Shown: positions 28,015-38,448, numbered from the stretch's first letter. The stretch: DNA of 64,000 nucleotides from Colwellia sp. PAMC 21821 (GCF_002077175.1 NZ_CP014943.1:248001-312000), one strand, 5' to 3'. The notes: a model not told the origin generated them from the letters alone. Translations and numbers: made by a program.

Positions 28015-29535
28015 ATGATCTATTCAAACCCAGGCAGTGAAGGTTCTGTTGTTTCTTTTAAACCTAAATATGAAAATTTTATCAATGGTCAGTGGGTAGC
28101 TCCTGTTAAGGGAAATTATTTTACCAACACTACACCTGTTACTGGTGAAGTTATTTGTGAAATTCCTCGTTCAAGCAGCGAAGATATTGAATTAGCACTT
28201 GACGCAGCTCATGGCGCTAAAGAAGCTTGGGGCAAAACATCAGTTCAAGACCGCTCTAGAGTCTTACTGAAAATTGCTGACCGTATTGAAGAAAACCTTG
28301 AAAAAATTGCCGTTGCTGAAACATGGGATAACGGCAAGCCAGTGCGCGAAACTCTTGCCGCTGATATTCCATTATGTGCTGATCACTTTCGCTACTTTGC
28401 CGGTTGTATTCGTTCACAAGAAGGTTCACTTTCACAAATAGATAACGACACAGTTGCTTATCATTTTCATGAACCAATTGGTGTTGTCGGTCAAATTATT
28501 CCTTGGAACTTCCCAATACTAATGGCGGCATGGAAACTTGCCCCTGCACTTGCTGCTGGTAACTGTGTAATTTTAAAACCTGCTGAGCAAACACCTGTCA
28601 GTATTTTAGTATTAATGGAAATTATTGCTGACTTACTACCACCGGGCGTTTTAAACATAGTCAATGGTTTTGGTAAAGAAGCCGGTGAAGCACTAGCTAC
28701 AAGCACACGTATTGGTAAAATAGCATTTACTGGCTCTACAGCTATTGGTGGACACATTCTTAAATGTGCTGCTGAAAACCTAATTCCTTCAACGGTAGAG
28801 CTAGGTGGTAAATCACCAAACATTTTCTTTAAAGACATTACACAATTTGAAGACGACTATTTAGATAAATGTGCGGAAGGCTTTGTTTTAGGCTTCTTCA
28901 ACCAAGGTGAAGTTTGTACTTGTCCGTCTCGTGCCTTAATTCAAGAAGATATTTTCGACGAATTTATGGAAAAAGTTATTGCTAAAGCCAATAAAATTAT
29001 TCGTGGTAACCCATTAGATACTGAAACTATGGTCGGTGCTCAAGCCTCTCAAGAACAGTTTGAGAAGATCATGAGTTATTTAACTATCGGTAAAGATGAA
29101 GGTGCTGAGCTTTTAACCGGTGGTCATAAAGAAAGCTTAGGTGACTCTTTAGAAACAGGTTTTTACATTCAACCGACCATTCTAAAAGGTCATAACAAAA
29201 TGCGCATCTTCCAAGAAGAAATTTTTGGACCGGTTGTCGCTGTAACTACCTTTAAAGATGAAGCCGAAGCACTAGCCATAGCCAACGATTCAGTTTACGG
29301 TTTAGGCGCTGGTTTATGGACACGTGACGCTAACCTTGCACACCGCATGGGTCGAGGTATTCAAGCGGGTCGAGTATGGACTAACTGTTACCATTTATAC
29401 CCAGCTCACGCAGCATTTGGTGGCTATAAAAAATCAGGTATCGGTCGTGAAAACCATAAAATGATGCTTGATCATTACCAGCAAACTAAAAACTTATTAG
29501 TAAGCTATAGCACAAGTCCTTTAGGTTTCTTTTAA
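28015..29535 (+). CDS. Aldehyde dehydrogenase (ExaC/PedI/AcoD-like)
   Basis: 506-residue NAD-linked cytoplasmic aldehyde dehydrogenase that would oxidise the aldehyde made by the PQQ enzyme to an acid. ATG preceded by GAGGTGA. Family motifs: [27 protein letters not shown] nucleotide loop, base Glu in [10 protein letters not shown], catalytic Cys301 in GEVCTCPSR (a second Cys two residues later is typical of the AcoD/ExaC group). Own transcription unit between two terminators, with the island motif upstream. Confidence 0.95.
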   Translation: MIYSNPGSEGSVVSFKPKYENFINGQWVAPVKGNYFTNTTPVTGEVICEIPRSSSEDIELALDAAHGAKEAWGKTSVQDRSRVLLKIADRIEENLEKIAVAETWDNGKPVRETLAADIPLCADHFRYFAGCIRSQEGSLSQIDNDTVAYHFHEPIGVVGQIIPWNFPILMAAWKLAPALAAGNCVILKPAEQTPVSILVLMEIIADLLPPGVLNIVNGFGKEAGEALATSTRIGKIAFTGSTAIGGHILKCAAENLIPSTVELGGKSPNIFFKDITQFEDDYLDKCAEGFVLGFFNQGEVCTCPSRALIQEDIFDEFMEKVIAKANKIIRGNPLDTETMVGAQASQEQFEKIMSYLTIGKDEGAELLTGGHKESLGDSLETGFYIQPTILKGHNKMRIFQEEIFGPVVAVTTFKDEAEALAIANDSVYGLGAGLWTRDANLAHRMGRGIQAGRVWTNCYHLYPAHAAFGGYKKSGIGRENHKMMLDHYQQTKNLLVSYSTSPLGFF

Positions 29536-29554
29536 CCTAACCCTCAATGTGTAT

Positions 29555-29590
29555 AAGGGTGCCTTTCTTTAACGAGATTGGCACTTTTTT
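29555..29590 (+). terminator. Likely rho-independent terminator
   Basis: AAGGGTGCC / GGCACTTTT imperfect stem (two G-T pairs) with a 16-base loop and T-run, 20 bp after the aldehyde dehydrogenase stop and just before the NosR-like gene. Confidence 0.55.
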
Positions 29591-29637
29591 ATTCAGCGAA
29601 TACTGATCAGTTTGTAACGATTTATGGGGGTGTTAGC

Positions 29638-31776
29638 ATGCATTTACAAATACTCAACTTCCTAATAACAAGGGTGATTTTCATTCTTGTTTTTATGCTT
29701 GCACCCTCTTTTTATTCTTTTTCTTTTTCTCCTGTTGAGGCTCAAAATACCACCTCAATTTCTGCCAATATTGCCGAAATTTTCCCCAGTGCTACACGTT
29801 TAGGTCCTGTTGATAAAAAAATTGCCGTAACGCCGGTTTATCAGTTAGGCGATTTACTCGGTTATGTTTTTGAATCAGACGACTTTACTAATTTCATTGG
29901 TTTTTCAGGACAAACCATCAATATTCTCATTGGTATTGACACTCAAGGCGTTATTACCGGATTAAAAATATTAAATCATCATGAACCGATATTTTTGCAC
30001 GGCTTAGGCGAGCCCCCATTATTCAATTTTGTTAATCAGTATCAAAACCATTCAGTTAAAGAGCGTTTTATTATTAATGCGCGCGATAAATCGTCAAAAG
30101 ATGCTACGTATTTCGATGGCATTACCCGCGCTACCATTTCAGTATTAGTCGTTAACGACACCATAATTGCTTCTGCACTTAAAGTGGCACGAGAAAAGTT
30201 ATCGGGCTTTGTTGCACCTTCTAATTTCGTGGTTAATCCCGACTTTTTTGAAAAACTAAGTTTTGAGCAACTAATTAAGAAAAAATATATACAGCGCTGG
30301 CAATTAACTCGCGACCAAGCACTCGCTCTAACCCAAAACGAATCAAACACACTCACCAATACCATAAAAAAATTAAGCGATGATACCAACGACTTTATCG
30401 ATTTATATTTCGGGTTTGCAAACATCCCTATTGTGGGTAAAAACTTATTAGGCGAAACAGAATACCAACGCTTACTCGAAAGTTTAATCCCCGGTGAACA
30501 TGCCTTAATGGTATTAAATCGTGGTAACTATGCTTTTGTTAGTGAAGAGTTTATTCCACAAACCGTTCCTAGTCGTTTAAGCGCAACGCAAGCATCACTG
30601 CCGGTTGATATGCGCGATGTCGACTTTTATAGCTATTTCAATCCTAGGTTTGCAATTGAAATACCCGACTATAATGAAATTAAAGTGTTCCGCATTAAGT
30701 CTCAATCTGGCTTTGAACTGAACAAAGAGTTAACCCTGTCGTTAGCTGTTACCTACAACCAATCATTTTTATCTAAAAACCAGCACAACTTTAACTTCGC
30801 GAGTACATTGCCTGAAGCGTTGTTTCTTGATAAAACCCCTTTAGTTCAGCCTGAAAAAGCGCAACCATTATGGCTAAAACTTTGGCTACAACGTAGCACT
30901 GAAATTATCATACTTTGCATATATCTTATCGCCTTAACACTAATTTTTATTAAGCAAGAAACGTTGGCGAAAAATGAAAAGTTAACCCACCAAGTACGCT
31001 TTATCTCCTTGCTATTTGTTATCGGCTTTATCGGCTTTTATTCCCAAGGCCAGTTATCTGTTGTCAACATTTACACCTTGTTATTGTCAATCAAACAAGG
31101 CTTTAACATTGAAGTATTTTTGCTTGATCCGGTAATATTTATTTTATGGGTTTTTGTCTTTATTACGCTGTTTTTATGGGGCCGAGGTTTGTTTTGTGGT
31201 TGGTTATGCCCTTTTGGTGCACTACAAGAAATAATGACTTTGATAGCCACTAAGCTAAAAATAAAACAAATTAAAATTAAGCCTCAACACCATAAAGCGG
31301 GGCAAAAAGTAAAATATGTATTGCTGGTATTATTAGTCGCTTGTTCTTTTTACTCACTAACACTAGCAGAACAATTAGCTGAAATAGAGCCTTTTAAAAC
31401 CAGCATAACACTTAATTTTGTGCGCTATTGGCCGTTTGTTTTGTATGCTGTTTTACTGCTACTTTTGAGCTTAAAAATTCATAAATTTTATTGCCGTTAT
31501 TTGTGCCCGTTAGGCGCAGGGTTAGCTATTATTGGTCGATATCCCATATTTAAATGGTTAAGACGTCGTGATGAATGTGGCTCACCTTGTCAGCTTTGTC
31601 GTAATAAAAAATGTGGTATAGACGCCATTAAACCCACAGGTGCAATTGACTACAGTGAATGTATTCAATGTTTAGAATGTGTTGTAGTTATTGAAAGTCC
31701 TAAGCTATGCGTAGTTAATAAATATGCAAATAAAACAAAGCCTTCACCGATAAAGGTATTGAACTGTAACCAGTAA
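29638..31776 (+). CDS. NosR/NirI-like FMN-binding, polyferredoxin membrane protein
   Basis: 712 residues from ATG 29638, chosen for GGGGGTG upstream and a signal-like start (MHLQILNFLITRVIFIL); a longer frame begins 20 codons earlier. N-terminal periplasmic FMN-binding domain (about 60-200; FDGITRATIS is the flavinylation-type motif with Thr), then about five TM helices, Cys motifs CGWLCPFGAL and CRYLCPLGAG, and a terminal ferredoxin part (CGSPCQLCRNKKC; CIQCLEC). NosR and NirI pass electrons across the membrane in denitrifiers, but no nos or nir genes are here. Relatives occur in PQQ/methanol dehydrogenase loci. Probably redox supply or sensing; role unknown. Confidence 0.85.
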   Translation: MHLQILNFLITRVIFILVFMLAPSFYSFSFSPVEAQNTTSISANIAEIFPSATRLGPVDKKIAVTPVYQLGDLLGYVFESDDFTNFIGFSGQTINILIGIDTQGVITGLKILNHHEPIFLHGLGEPPLFNFVNQYQNHSVKERFIINARDKSSKDATYFDGITRATISVLVVNDTIIASALKVAREKLSGFVAPSNFVVNPDFFEKLSFEQLIKKKYIQRWQLTRDQALALTQNESNTLTNTIKKLSDDTNDFIDLYFGFANIPIVGKNLLGETEYQRLLESLIPGEHALMVLNRGNYAFVSEEFIPQTVPSRLSATQASLPVDMRDVDFYSYFNPRFAIEIPDYNEIKVFRIKSQSGFELNKELTLSLAVTYNQSFLSKNQHNFNFASTLPEALFLDKTPLVQPEKAQPLWLKLWLQRSTEIIILCIYLIALTLIFIKQETLAKNEKLTHQVRFISLLFVIGFIGFYSQGQLSVVNIYTLLLSIKQGFNIEVFLLDPVIFILWVFVFITLFLWGRGLFCGWLCPFGALQEIMTLIATKLKIKQIKIKPQHHKAGQKVKYVLLVLLVACSFYSLTLAEQLAEIEPFKTSITLNFVRYWPFVLYAVLLLLLSLKIHKFYCRYLCPLGAGLAIIGRYPIFKWLRRRDECGSPCQLCRNKKCGIDAIKPTGAIDYSECIQCLECVVVIESPKLCVVNKYANKTKPSPIKVLNCNQ

Positions 31777-31815
31777 ACGATATGATGGGTATCTACAGAA
31801 TGATGAGCCAAATGT

Positions 31816-32964
31816 ATGCATGAAATAAAAACAATTACGGCAGTTAGTAAAGCTACCGACCCTGCCATTGCAAGCCAAGAGCTTTATCAACAATTAAATA
31901 AAGCTAACATCAGTTTCGTGCTGTTTTATTGTTCTTCAACTTATTCGCTATACACCCTAGCACAAAATATGGAGCGCACCTTTACCGATATCGATATTGT
32001 TGGCTGTACTACCGCGGGCGAAGTCACGAACCAAGGTTACGAGCAGCATTCTATAGTCGCTATTGGTTTTTCTAGCCAATACTTTGCAATTTGCGCTACA
32101 TTGATTGAGTCGATGGAAAAGTTCGACACGATTACTGCCCAGTCAACCATTAATGAGTTAGTAGAAAACTGCCAATCTAAAGAATTAACAGAGATAAAAA
32201 ACAACAGTTTCTTACTCACTTTACTCGATGGTCTTTCTTCTAGCGAAGAACAGTTTTTAGTCACCCTAAACTCTGCAGCCAGAGCCATTCCTCACTTTGG
32301 TGGCTCTGCAGGCGACGATATAAATTTAACTAAAACCCATGTTTATTATCATGGCAATTTTTATCGAAATGCTGCCATTGTTATTATGGTTAACACCATT
32401 TTGCCATTTGAAGTTTTTACCTGTCATCACATAAAGCGCCCAATAGAAAAACTCGTGGTTACCGATGCTGACGCGGCCAACAGAACGGTGTACGAATTAA
32501 ACGCCGAGCCCGCAGCATTAGAGTATGCAAAATTACTTAATGTTGACCTAAAAGATTTAAGCCCAGAAGTATTTTCGCTTAACCCATTAGCCGTTAAAGT
32601 GGGTGGTGACTACTATATTCGCTCTATTCAAAAAGTGAATGAAACCGACTTAAGCCTAACGTTTTACTGCGCAGTAGATGTTGGCATTGTGCTAACAGCA
32701 GTAGAAATGGGTGACATATTTTCCCCGGTAACAGACAAACTCGGTGAAATTTCAAAACGTTATGGTGCCCCTGAATTAGTACTTACCTGTGATTGCTTTT
32801 TAAGACGATTAGAAATCGAGCAAAAAGGCCTAGAAGCACGTGTAAAAACCTTAAATGCGCAATACAACATTGTTGGTTTTAATACCTATGGCGAGCACAC
32901 TAATGGCATTCACTTAAATCAGACTTTTACCGGCGTTTATATCGCTGGAGGCTTAGATGAGTGA
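31816..32964 (+). CDS. FIST-domain sensor protein (NosP-like)
   Basis: 382-residue cytoplasmic sensor: FIST N domain (about 30-220; DIVGCTTAGEVTNQGY, FGGSAGDDINL) and FIST C domain (about 225-375; NPLAVKVGGDYYIRS, CDCFLRRLEIE, GFNTYGEH). It ends overlapping the hybrid kinase gene by 8 bp. In Pseudomonas aeruginosa the FIST protein NosP (PA1975) binds heme and nitric oxide and is encoded with the hybrid kinase NahK/ErcS' (PA1976), next to the ethanol-oxidation genes; the same arrangement is seen here. Heme and NO binding by this copy is inferred only. Confidence 0.85.
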   Translation: MHEIKTITAVSKATDPAIASQELYQQLNKANISFVLFYCSSTYSLYTLAQNMERTFTDIDIVGCTTAGEVTNQGYEQHSIVAIGFSSQYFAICATLIESMEKFDTITAQSTINELVENCQSKELTEIKNNSFLLTLLDGLSSSEEQFLVTLNSAARAIPHFGGSAGDDINLTKTHVYYHGNFYRNAAIVIMVNTILPFEVFTCHHIKRPIEKLVVTDADAANRTVYELNAEPAALEYAKLLNVDLKDLSPEVFSLNPLAVKVGGDYYIRSIQKVNETDLSLTFYCAVDVGIVLTAVEMGDIFSPVTDKLGEISKRYGAPELVLTCDCFLRRLEIEQKGLEARVKTLNAQYNIVGFNTYGEHTNGIHLNQTFTGVYIAGGLDE

Positions 32965-35521
32965 ACAAGCATTAAAAGACGAACTAGCAGAATTAAAACA
33001 TCAAAATTCCAAGTTAAAAAAAATTAACAATGCCTTAATGCAACGTGTTGAAGACAGTGGCGAAAACCAATATGCGCCCTACACTGCCTTCGAACATTCG
33101 GTTCATTTAGCCGAACAAGTGAGAGAAAAAACCCAGACATTAAATGAAACTCTGGCAAAACTTGAATCGACCAATCGCGCGCTTAAACAGGCAAGTGATA
33201 AAGCGAACCTATTTAAACAGCGTTTTATTGATGCCATTGAAAGCATTTCAGAAGCCTTTGTTTTACTCGATGGCGATGGCAGAATTATTCTTCAAAACAG
33301 TAATTTCGCCAGTTTTTGGAGCGACTCTGGCTTACCAATTGTTGAAGGCGCGAACCTTAAAGACTTAAAAGAGTTAGCAAAAACTCGCGGTATTATTCGC
33401 CGAGCATCACCAGGTGATAATTTTGCCAGCCCAGTTTATCAACTGTCAGATGATCGATGGTTTCAATTAAACGAGCATCGCACCAGCGAAGGCGGCTGGG
33501 TAATGCTTTATACCGATATAACCGCCATAAAAAATGCCGAAAGTGCCCGTTACGAGCGCGGTATGGCGCAAAAGTCGCTGTTACTACAAAACTTAATTGA
33601 TAACCTTTCGCAAGGTGTTGTGTTGATCAGCAGCCAAAACAAAATTGAAGTGTGGAACATGCGATTTGCTCAAATAAGCCAGTTGTCGCCTAACCTTTTG
33701 CGCTCTATGCCCAATACCGCCAACGTGCAAAATTTAACCGAGCTTGATCTAGCGCCCAAATCTAGCACCGATAATTATTATTACACTCAAACGCTGATGA
33801 ACGGCACGGTATTAGAAATACGCGATCATCGACTGAATAACGGCAAAATAATTAAAACTTACAGCGATATTACTGAACGCCATCGTTATGCAGAATCATT
33901 AAGAAAAAGTGAAAGTTGGCTGCGATTAATTACCGATAACGTGCCCGCTATGATCGCCTACATAGGTGAAGATCTAAAATATCAGTTTACTAATCAGGTG
34001 TATGTTGATTGGTACGGTTTGCCACAAGGCGGACTTAATGGTTTGGAATTAGAACAAAGTCGTGTGCATTCAAATTTCACCGAATTAAAGTCTTATGTTA
34101 ATCGCGCCTTAAAAGGTGAAAGTGTCAGCTTTTCAATGGAAGAAAAAAACAAAAAAGGTGAGCCCTGCTATCTTTTAAAATCTTATGTACCTAATCGCGA
34201 CAGTAAGGGGCATGTTCTTGGGTTTTTCGTGCTTATTCGCGACATTACCGCACGAAGAAAAGATGCCCTAGCGCTACAAAAAGCGCATGACGAACTTGAA
34301 GTAAGAGTGCAAGAAAGAACCGAGCAGTTACAAGGGTTAAACGACAAACTTATTGTAGAAGTAGCAGAGCGAAGCCAAGCACAAAGTAACTTACATAAAG
34401 CCAAAAGCGAAGCCGAGTTTGCCAACAGTACCAAAACTAAATTTTTAGCCGCGGTAAGCCATGATTTACTGCAACCATTAAATGCCGCACAGCTATTTAC
34501 CAGCTCATTGATGGAAAAAACGTTAGAAACCCATACCAAAAAATTACTGGGCTCTGTGTCTAATTCATTGGACGATTTAGAGAATTTAATTTGCACATTG
34601 GTAGATATTTCTAAACTAGATGCGGGTGTTGTAAAAGCCGATAAAAGCTCATTTAAATTGTCAGAATTACTCAATAACCTCGCCAGTGAATACCAACAAA
34701 CCAGTGACCAATTCAATGTAAAATTAGGCTATGTAAGTAGCGATTTAGTGGTAAATTCTGACAGTGTATTATTAGCGCGCATACTACGTAACTTTCTTTC
34801 TAACGCTTTTAGATATGCAGGCAATGGCAAGGTATTACTGGGTTGTAGACGACAAGGTGACCATGTATCAATTGAAGTATGGGACAACGGTATGGGTATC
34901 GCCCAAGACCAACTTCAAGAAATTTTCAAAGAGTTTAAACGCCTTAAATCTTCTCAATCAGCATTTAGAAATGGCCTAGGTTTAGGACTTGCCATTGTGG
35001 ATAAAATTTCAAAAGTATTAGAGCAACCTATTATGGTTAGCTCTACCTTAGGAAAAGGCTCGGTATTTTCGGTAAAAGTGCCATTAGGCAGAATAAGCGA
35101 GTTACCTCAGTCCATTGACCCACAAAATTTCATCATGGACAACACAGTTTTAGCTAAACGTAAAATTTGGATTGTCGATAACGATGCCACCGTATGTGAA
35201 GGTATGGCTGAACTATTAGGTGGCTGGGACTTTATAGTAACCACCGCAACAAGCCTTAAGCATTTACAGCAACAAGTTGATATTGCAGCTGATCATGCGG
35301 ATATATTAATTGTTGATTACCATCTTGATGACGGCGTAAATGGTTTAGACGTTGCTAATGAAATTAATAACTTACGCGATGATGTACTACCGGTCATTAT
35401 GATCACAGCCAACTACAGTAAAGAGTTAAAGAACGAGGTAAAAGCCAACGATGTTTTATTGCTAAACAAGCCAGTTAAACCGATGAAGTTAAAAACGTCG
35501 ATGCTTTACTTATTAAAATAA
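32957..35521 (+). CDS. Hybrid histidine kinase with PAS domains and receiver (NahK/ErcS'-like)
   Basis: 854 residues, no TM segment, so cytosolic. Order: coiled coil (1-80); PAS (about 90-200); PAS-like (205-300); PAS (320-440); coiled coil; HisKA with phospho-His502 in AAVSHDLLQPLNAAQ; HATPase with DNGMGIAQDQ and NGLGLGLAIV; receiver with phospho-Asp787 in LIVDYHLDDGVNG and Lys in LNKPVKP. The SHDLLQPLNA H-box and order match NahK/ErcS'. Translationally coupled to the FIST protein, its probable input. It could signal to the LuxR-type regulator at 9608 directly or through a phosphotransfer protein; no Hpt gene is in the window. Confidence 0.9.
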   Translation: MSEQALKDELAELKHQNSKLKKINNALMQRVEDSGENQYAPYTAFEHSVHLAEQVREKTQTLNETLAKLESTNRALKQASDKANLFKQRFIDAIESISEAFVLLDGDGRIILQNSNFASFWSDSGLPIVEGANLKDLKELAKTRGIIRRASPGDNFASPVYQLSDDRWFQLNEHRTSEGGWVMLYTDITAIKNAESARYERGMAQKSLLLQNLIDNLSQGVVLISSQNKIEVWNMRFAQISQLSPNLLRSMPNTANVQNLTELDLAPKSSTDNYYYTQTLMNGTVLEIRDHRLNNGKIIKTYSDITERHRYAESLRKSESWLRLITDNVPAMIAYIGEDLKYQFTNQVYVDWYGLPQGGLNGLELEQSRVHSNFTELKSYVNRALKGESVSFSMEEKNKKGEPCYLLKSYVPNRDSKGHVLGFFVLIRDITARRKDALALQKAHDELEVRVQERTEQLQGLNDKLIVEVAERSQAQSNLHKAKSEAEFANSTKTKFLAAVSHDLLQPLNAAQLFTSSLMEKTLETHTKKLLGSVSNSLDDLENLICTLVDISKLDAGVVKADKSSFKLSELLNNLASEYQQTSDQFNVKLGYVSSDLVVNSDSVLLARILRNFLSNAFRYAGNGKVLLGCRRQGDHVSIEVWDNGMGIAQDQLQEIFKEFKRLKSSQSAFRNGLGLGLAIVDKISKVLEQPIMVSSTLGKGSVFSVKVPLGRISELPQSIDPQNFIMDNTVLAKRKIWIVDNDATVCEGMAELLGGWDFIVTTATSLKHLQQQVDIAADHADILIVDYHLDDGVNGLDVANEINNLRDDVLPVIMITANYSKELKNEVKANDVLLLNKPVKPMKLKTSMLYLLK

Positions 35522-35696
35522 TAGCTAATTGAAATAATAGCTATTTGAAGTGATAGTTTATTAAAGGTAATGGCTTGTTGAAGTAATAGCTTGTTGAAGT
35601 AATAGCTTGTTGAAGTAATAGCTTGTTGAAGTATTAGCTTGTTGAAGTAATGATCTATTGAAATAGGGACATGTTGAAGTATTAGCTGTTGAAATA
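35519..35696 (+). repeat. ~17-bp tandem repeat array after the kinase gene
   Basis: About ten units based on TAATAGCTTGTTGAAG. The central four (35571-35641) are near perfect and the edges decay. Begins at the kinase stop codon. Fills half of the 349-bp gap to the CHRD gene, which otherwise holds only the hairpin at 35730. Confidence 0.9.
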
Positions 35697-35729
35697 ACCA
35701 TTTTTGATTAATTAAATGCCAAAAATTAT

Positions 35730-35762
35730 GGCTAAGGGTATTACTAATTAATCCCCTTAGCC
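35730..35762. terminator. Likely bidirectional terminator
   Basis: Hairpin GGCTAAGGG / CCCTTAGCC with a 15-base loop; on the minus strand it is followed by ATAATTTTT. It separates the kinase gene from the convergent CHRD gene. Confidence 0.5.
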
Positions 35763-35870
35763 AATCAGCATTGCCTAATAAGCTACTTCCATGCAGCGAT
35801 AATGATTAAATAACGCCGTAGTCGGCTATTTTAAGCAATAAAAATGTAAAGATAACGTGTAAGGTCCCTA

Positions 35871-36407
35871 TTAAAGTTTAGAGTGTTTTTTACGAGAAAA
35901 GAATATACCAATCATCGAAAGTAGCAAGAGAGACATTGTTGCAGGTGCAGGTACACTAGCTACTTGCCCTCGGATTACTTGACCTCGAATTTCACCACCG
36001 CCAAACTGGGCTGTATGGATATTGATGTACCATAATCCAGCTAGTAGATCTGTTGCTTGAACTGCACTAATCAGAGCGCTGCCAGATGTTGGATTAATAG
36101 TATGATCTATAAATACTTGAACTCCTGAATTTTGGTTTAGTAAAGCTGGACCATGAAAGTGTGCAGCTAAAGCATTACTAATTAGCCCAGACCAGCTTAT
36201 ATCCCAAGAAAACTCATTACTCACGTCATCAAAGAGCATGTTTGCGATACCAGAACCCAAACTTCCAGTACCAATCCCAGCATTAGCTTGCGCGCCGTTA
36301 AGGTCAGCAGTTAGTATAATAAGAGAAGCTTGGCTGGACGATGAAATTGTGGCTATCCCAAAGGTAAATGCACAAAGCAGTAGGCGAAGATTTCTTGTAA
36401 TTTTCAT
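35871..36407 (-). CDS. CHRD-domain protein with PEP-CTERM-like sorting tail
   Basis: 178 residues: signal peptide (1-27), CHRD domain (LTADLNGAQANAG; AHFHGPALLNQNSGVQVFID; WYINIHTAQFGGGEIRGQV), then a C-terminal sorting signal VPAPATMSLLLLSMIGIFFSRKK, that is, a PEP-like motif, hydrophobic helix and basic end. CHRD domains bind metals or sugars in some proteins but have no general assigned activity. PEP-CTERM proteins are processed by exosortase, whose gene is not in this window. It sits between the kinase gene and the pqq operon with no clear link to PQQ. Confidence 0.85.
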   Translation of the reverse strand: MKITRNLRLLLCAFTFGIATISSSSQASLIILTADLNGAQANAGIGTGSLGSGIANMLFDDVSNEFSWDISWSGLISNALAAHFHGPALLNQNSGVQVFIDHTINPTSGSALISAVQATDLLAGLWYINIHTAQFGGGEIRGQVIRGQVASVPAPATMSLLLLSMIGIFFSRKKHSKL

Positions 36408-36696
36408 AATAATTCTCTTTTAAAAAGTAAGGGCAAAATTATTACTGCATAAGGAAATAGCCCGTTAGCCTCCAAAATGGCATTAAATATTATCAGTGAT
36501 AAAAAGCATATTTTATGCCAATTTTATTAATGCATACTTATTAATAAGTTAAAAAAAGAGTAGCGTTCTTAACTTAGTAACTGTAAATAAACTTGACAGT
36601 TACCAGCAGAAATATAAATTAAACAAGCATTCCCACCATTAATAAAGTTCAACACATTGCTTAGCTAAGCCCTATTGTTTTGATTGGCATAGTATA

Positions 36697-38448
36697 TTAT
36701 TCAGAGTCTGAATAATCAGTGAGAGCTTTCAAGTAGTTCGATATATCTTCTGCGGTTAAATGCTCAACTTTACTGCAGTTTATTTGCTGAACTCGGCAGT
36801 ATTTTGTTTTAGCTAGCGCTAGGCTAGCGTTAATAAAGTGCTTATCTTGGCTTAAACTCAATAAGCACTTTGGTATTTCTTTTAATCGTGCATCAGGGTC
36901 AACATCGAAAGCACTATAAATAGCGAAATAAGCCGAATTTTCAATTATTAACGCTTGCGTTGCATAACAAAAACCTTGGCAACGACGTGCTAAAAACGCT
37001 GGGTAGGCGCTAACGATATAGCTGGTAATATTGGCGATGACTTGTTCAGTGGCGATAATTTTTGTTAGCCATAAGACGTTGTTTTGATCACACACCCTAG
37101 CCGCCTGAACGCTCTGCTGTTTACTAACCCGCTCTTTACTAACCCGTGCATGGTCACTTAGTTCAGCTTTGGATAACTGCTCAGAAGTTAGCTGAGCTTT
37201 TGCTTGTTCGCAAAGCTTGCTGAACAATTTTGGTAGTAACGTCTGTTTGGCAGTTGTTGCTATTGCCTCACTATTTATATCAGCTGTTCGTGCGTTATTA
37301 GCCGTTTTTACAAACTTTTTAGATAATAATGCTAAAGGCGCAATTAAGCCGCATTTAAGTGTATCTGCTAGCGCCGCAGTATTATTTTTTAATATATTTG
37401 CATTGCTTGCATTGTTTGCATTGCTTGAACAGTTAACTTCTGTGTAGCTAGTTATGTTTTGATGCTTAGATGCTTGCAAACTAACATGGTAGGCATTAAT
37501 CAGTGCGTTTATTGCTGGAGAATACTTTGCTTGATGTTGAACAGTTTCATCATTGTTAGCCGCTTCATTTATCTCAGGTTTACGCTCAGGTTTATTCTCG
37601 ACCTTTAATGCTGGTTCTTGCTTAGGTGGTTCTTGCTTAGGTGGTTCTTGCTTAGTTGACGCTTGCTGTTTTTGCCCTTGATTCGTTAGCTTTTGGTTAG
37701 TTTGCTTTTTGTTAGTTGGCTTTTTTGTAGTTGGCACAGGTAAGAGCGAAATTAACGCTGAAATTTTTTCAACATCGGCATTAGCGGTAACTAAAGTCAT
37801 ATTACTTGCTTGATAAAAGCGTTGATGAAAAGCCGTTAAATCATTTAGGGTTAAGTTGCCAATAGTGCTGCTAACGCCACCATAGTTAAACTCTTCTTTT
37901 GTCTCGCTGCTTGCACTTATAACAGCACTTTCAACCGTACTTTTAGCCCTATTTTTAACCGCACTTTTTACATCGGTTTTAACATCAACTTCTGTTGCAC
38001 TTTGTATTTCACTTTCTTTATCGGCTTGCTCTATGCCAATAAGTTCTCGATAGATAACACCTTTTTCATGCCCGTCATAAACTTCACAGCCTAAATCATC
38101 TTTATCGAATACTGGCGAAAACAAACCATTTAATAAATATTGAATACTTAAATCAAAGGTATCAAGACACTGGCTTTGGCAATGAAAATAAGTGCTTTGT
38201 GCAAACGTTGAGGCATTAATTTTTGCATCGGTGAGTGCGGTTAGTTGAAATAACGTTTCAGGCTGAGGAAAAGCAAAGCTGCGACGAAAAACACTATGTT
38301 CAACGCCATGCGCAACCCCGCTATTATCAAATATAGGGGTGTTAACAACAAACAATGCGCTAAAGCCCTCACTATTGACAATATTGACATGTTTTAAACC
38401 ATTTTCATGGCGATATACTTTGTCTATCAACGGTGCAGCTAAGCTCAT
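36697..38448 (-). CDS. PqqF-like M16 peptidase, with low-complexity insert
   Basis: Last gene of the pqq operon, overlapping pqqE by ATGA. The N-terminus is M16-like: zinc motif HxxEH (H47, E50, H51 in AHGVEHSV) and a distal Glu region GVIYRELIG. Known PqqF/PqqG peptidases trim the PqqA product. It has 583 residues, shorter than most PqqF. The middle, about 155-350, is low complexity: a [20 protein letters not shown] repeat-like tract and a [14 protein letters not shown] tract, and recognisable peptidase-domain homology after this is weak. It may have a single active domain plus degraded remainder. Activity is uncertain. Confidence 0.75.
   Translation of the reverse strand: MSLAAPLIDKVYRHENGLKHVNIVNSEGFSALFVVNTPIFDNSGVAHGVEHSVFRRSFAFPQPETLFQLTALTDAKINASTFAQSTYFHCQSQCLDTFDLSIQYLLNGLFSPVFDKDDLGCEVYDGHEKGVIYRELIGIEQADKESEIQSATEVDVKTDVKSAVKNRAKSTVESAVISASSETKEEFNYGGVSSTIGNLTLNDLTAFHQRFYQASNMTLVTANADVEKISALISLLPVPTTKKPTNKKQTNQKLTNQGQKQQASTKQEPPKQEPPKQEPALKVENKPERKPEINEAANNDETVQHQAKYSPAINALINAYHVSLQASKHQNITSYTEVNCSSNANNASNANILKNNTAALADTLKCGLIAPLALLSKKFVKTANNARTADINSEAIATTAKQTLLPKLFSKLCEQAKAQLTSEQLSKAELSDHARVSKERVSKQQSVQAARVCDQNNVLWLTKIIATEQVIANITSYIVSAYPAFLARRCQGFCYATQALIIENSAYFAIYSAFDVDPDARLKEIPKCLLSLSQDKHFINASLALAKTKYCRVQQINCSKVEHLTAEDISNYLKALTDYSDSE

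Noticed and set aside
29638-31776. Denitrification gene cluster
   Set aside because: Only a NosR/NirI-like protein is present; no nos, nir or nor catalytic genes occur in the window.
34183-34716. Minus-strand ORF of 177 codons inside the kinase gene
   Set aside because: It covers the HisKA region of the kinase; Ser/Leu-rich composition is typical of antisense shadows.
35519-35696. Regular repeats that could suggest a CRISPR array
   Set aside because: Units are contiguous 17-bp copies with no unique spacers and no cas genes in the window; it is a tandem repeat.
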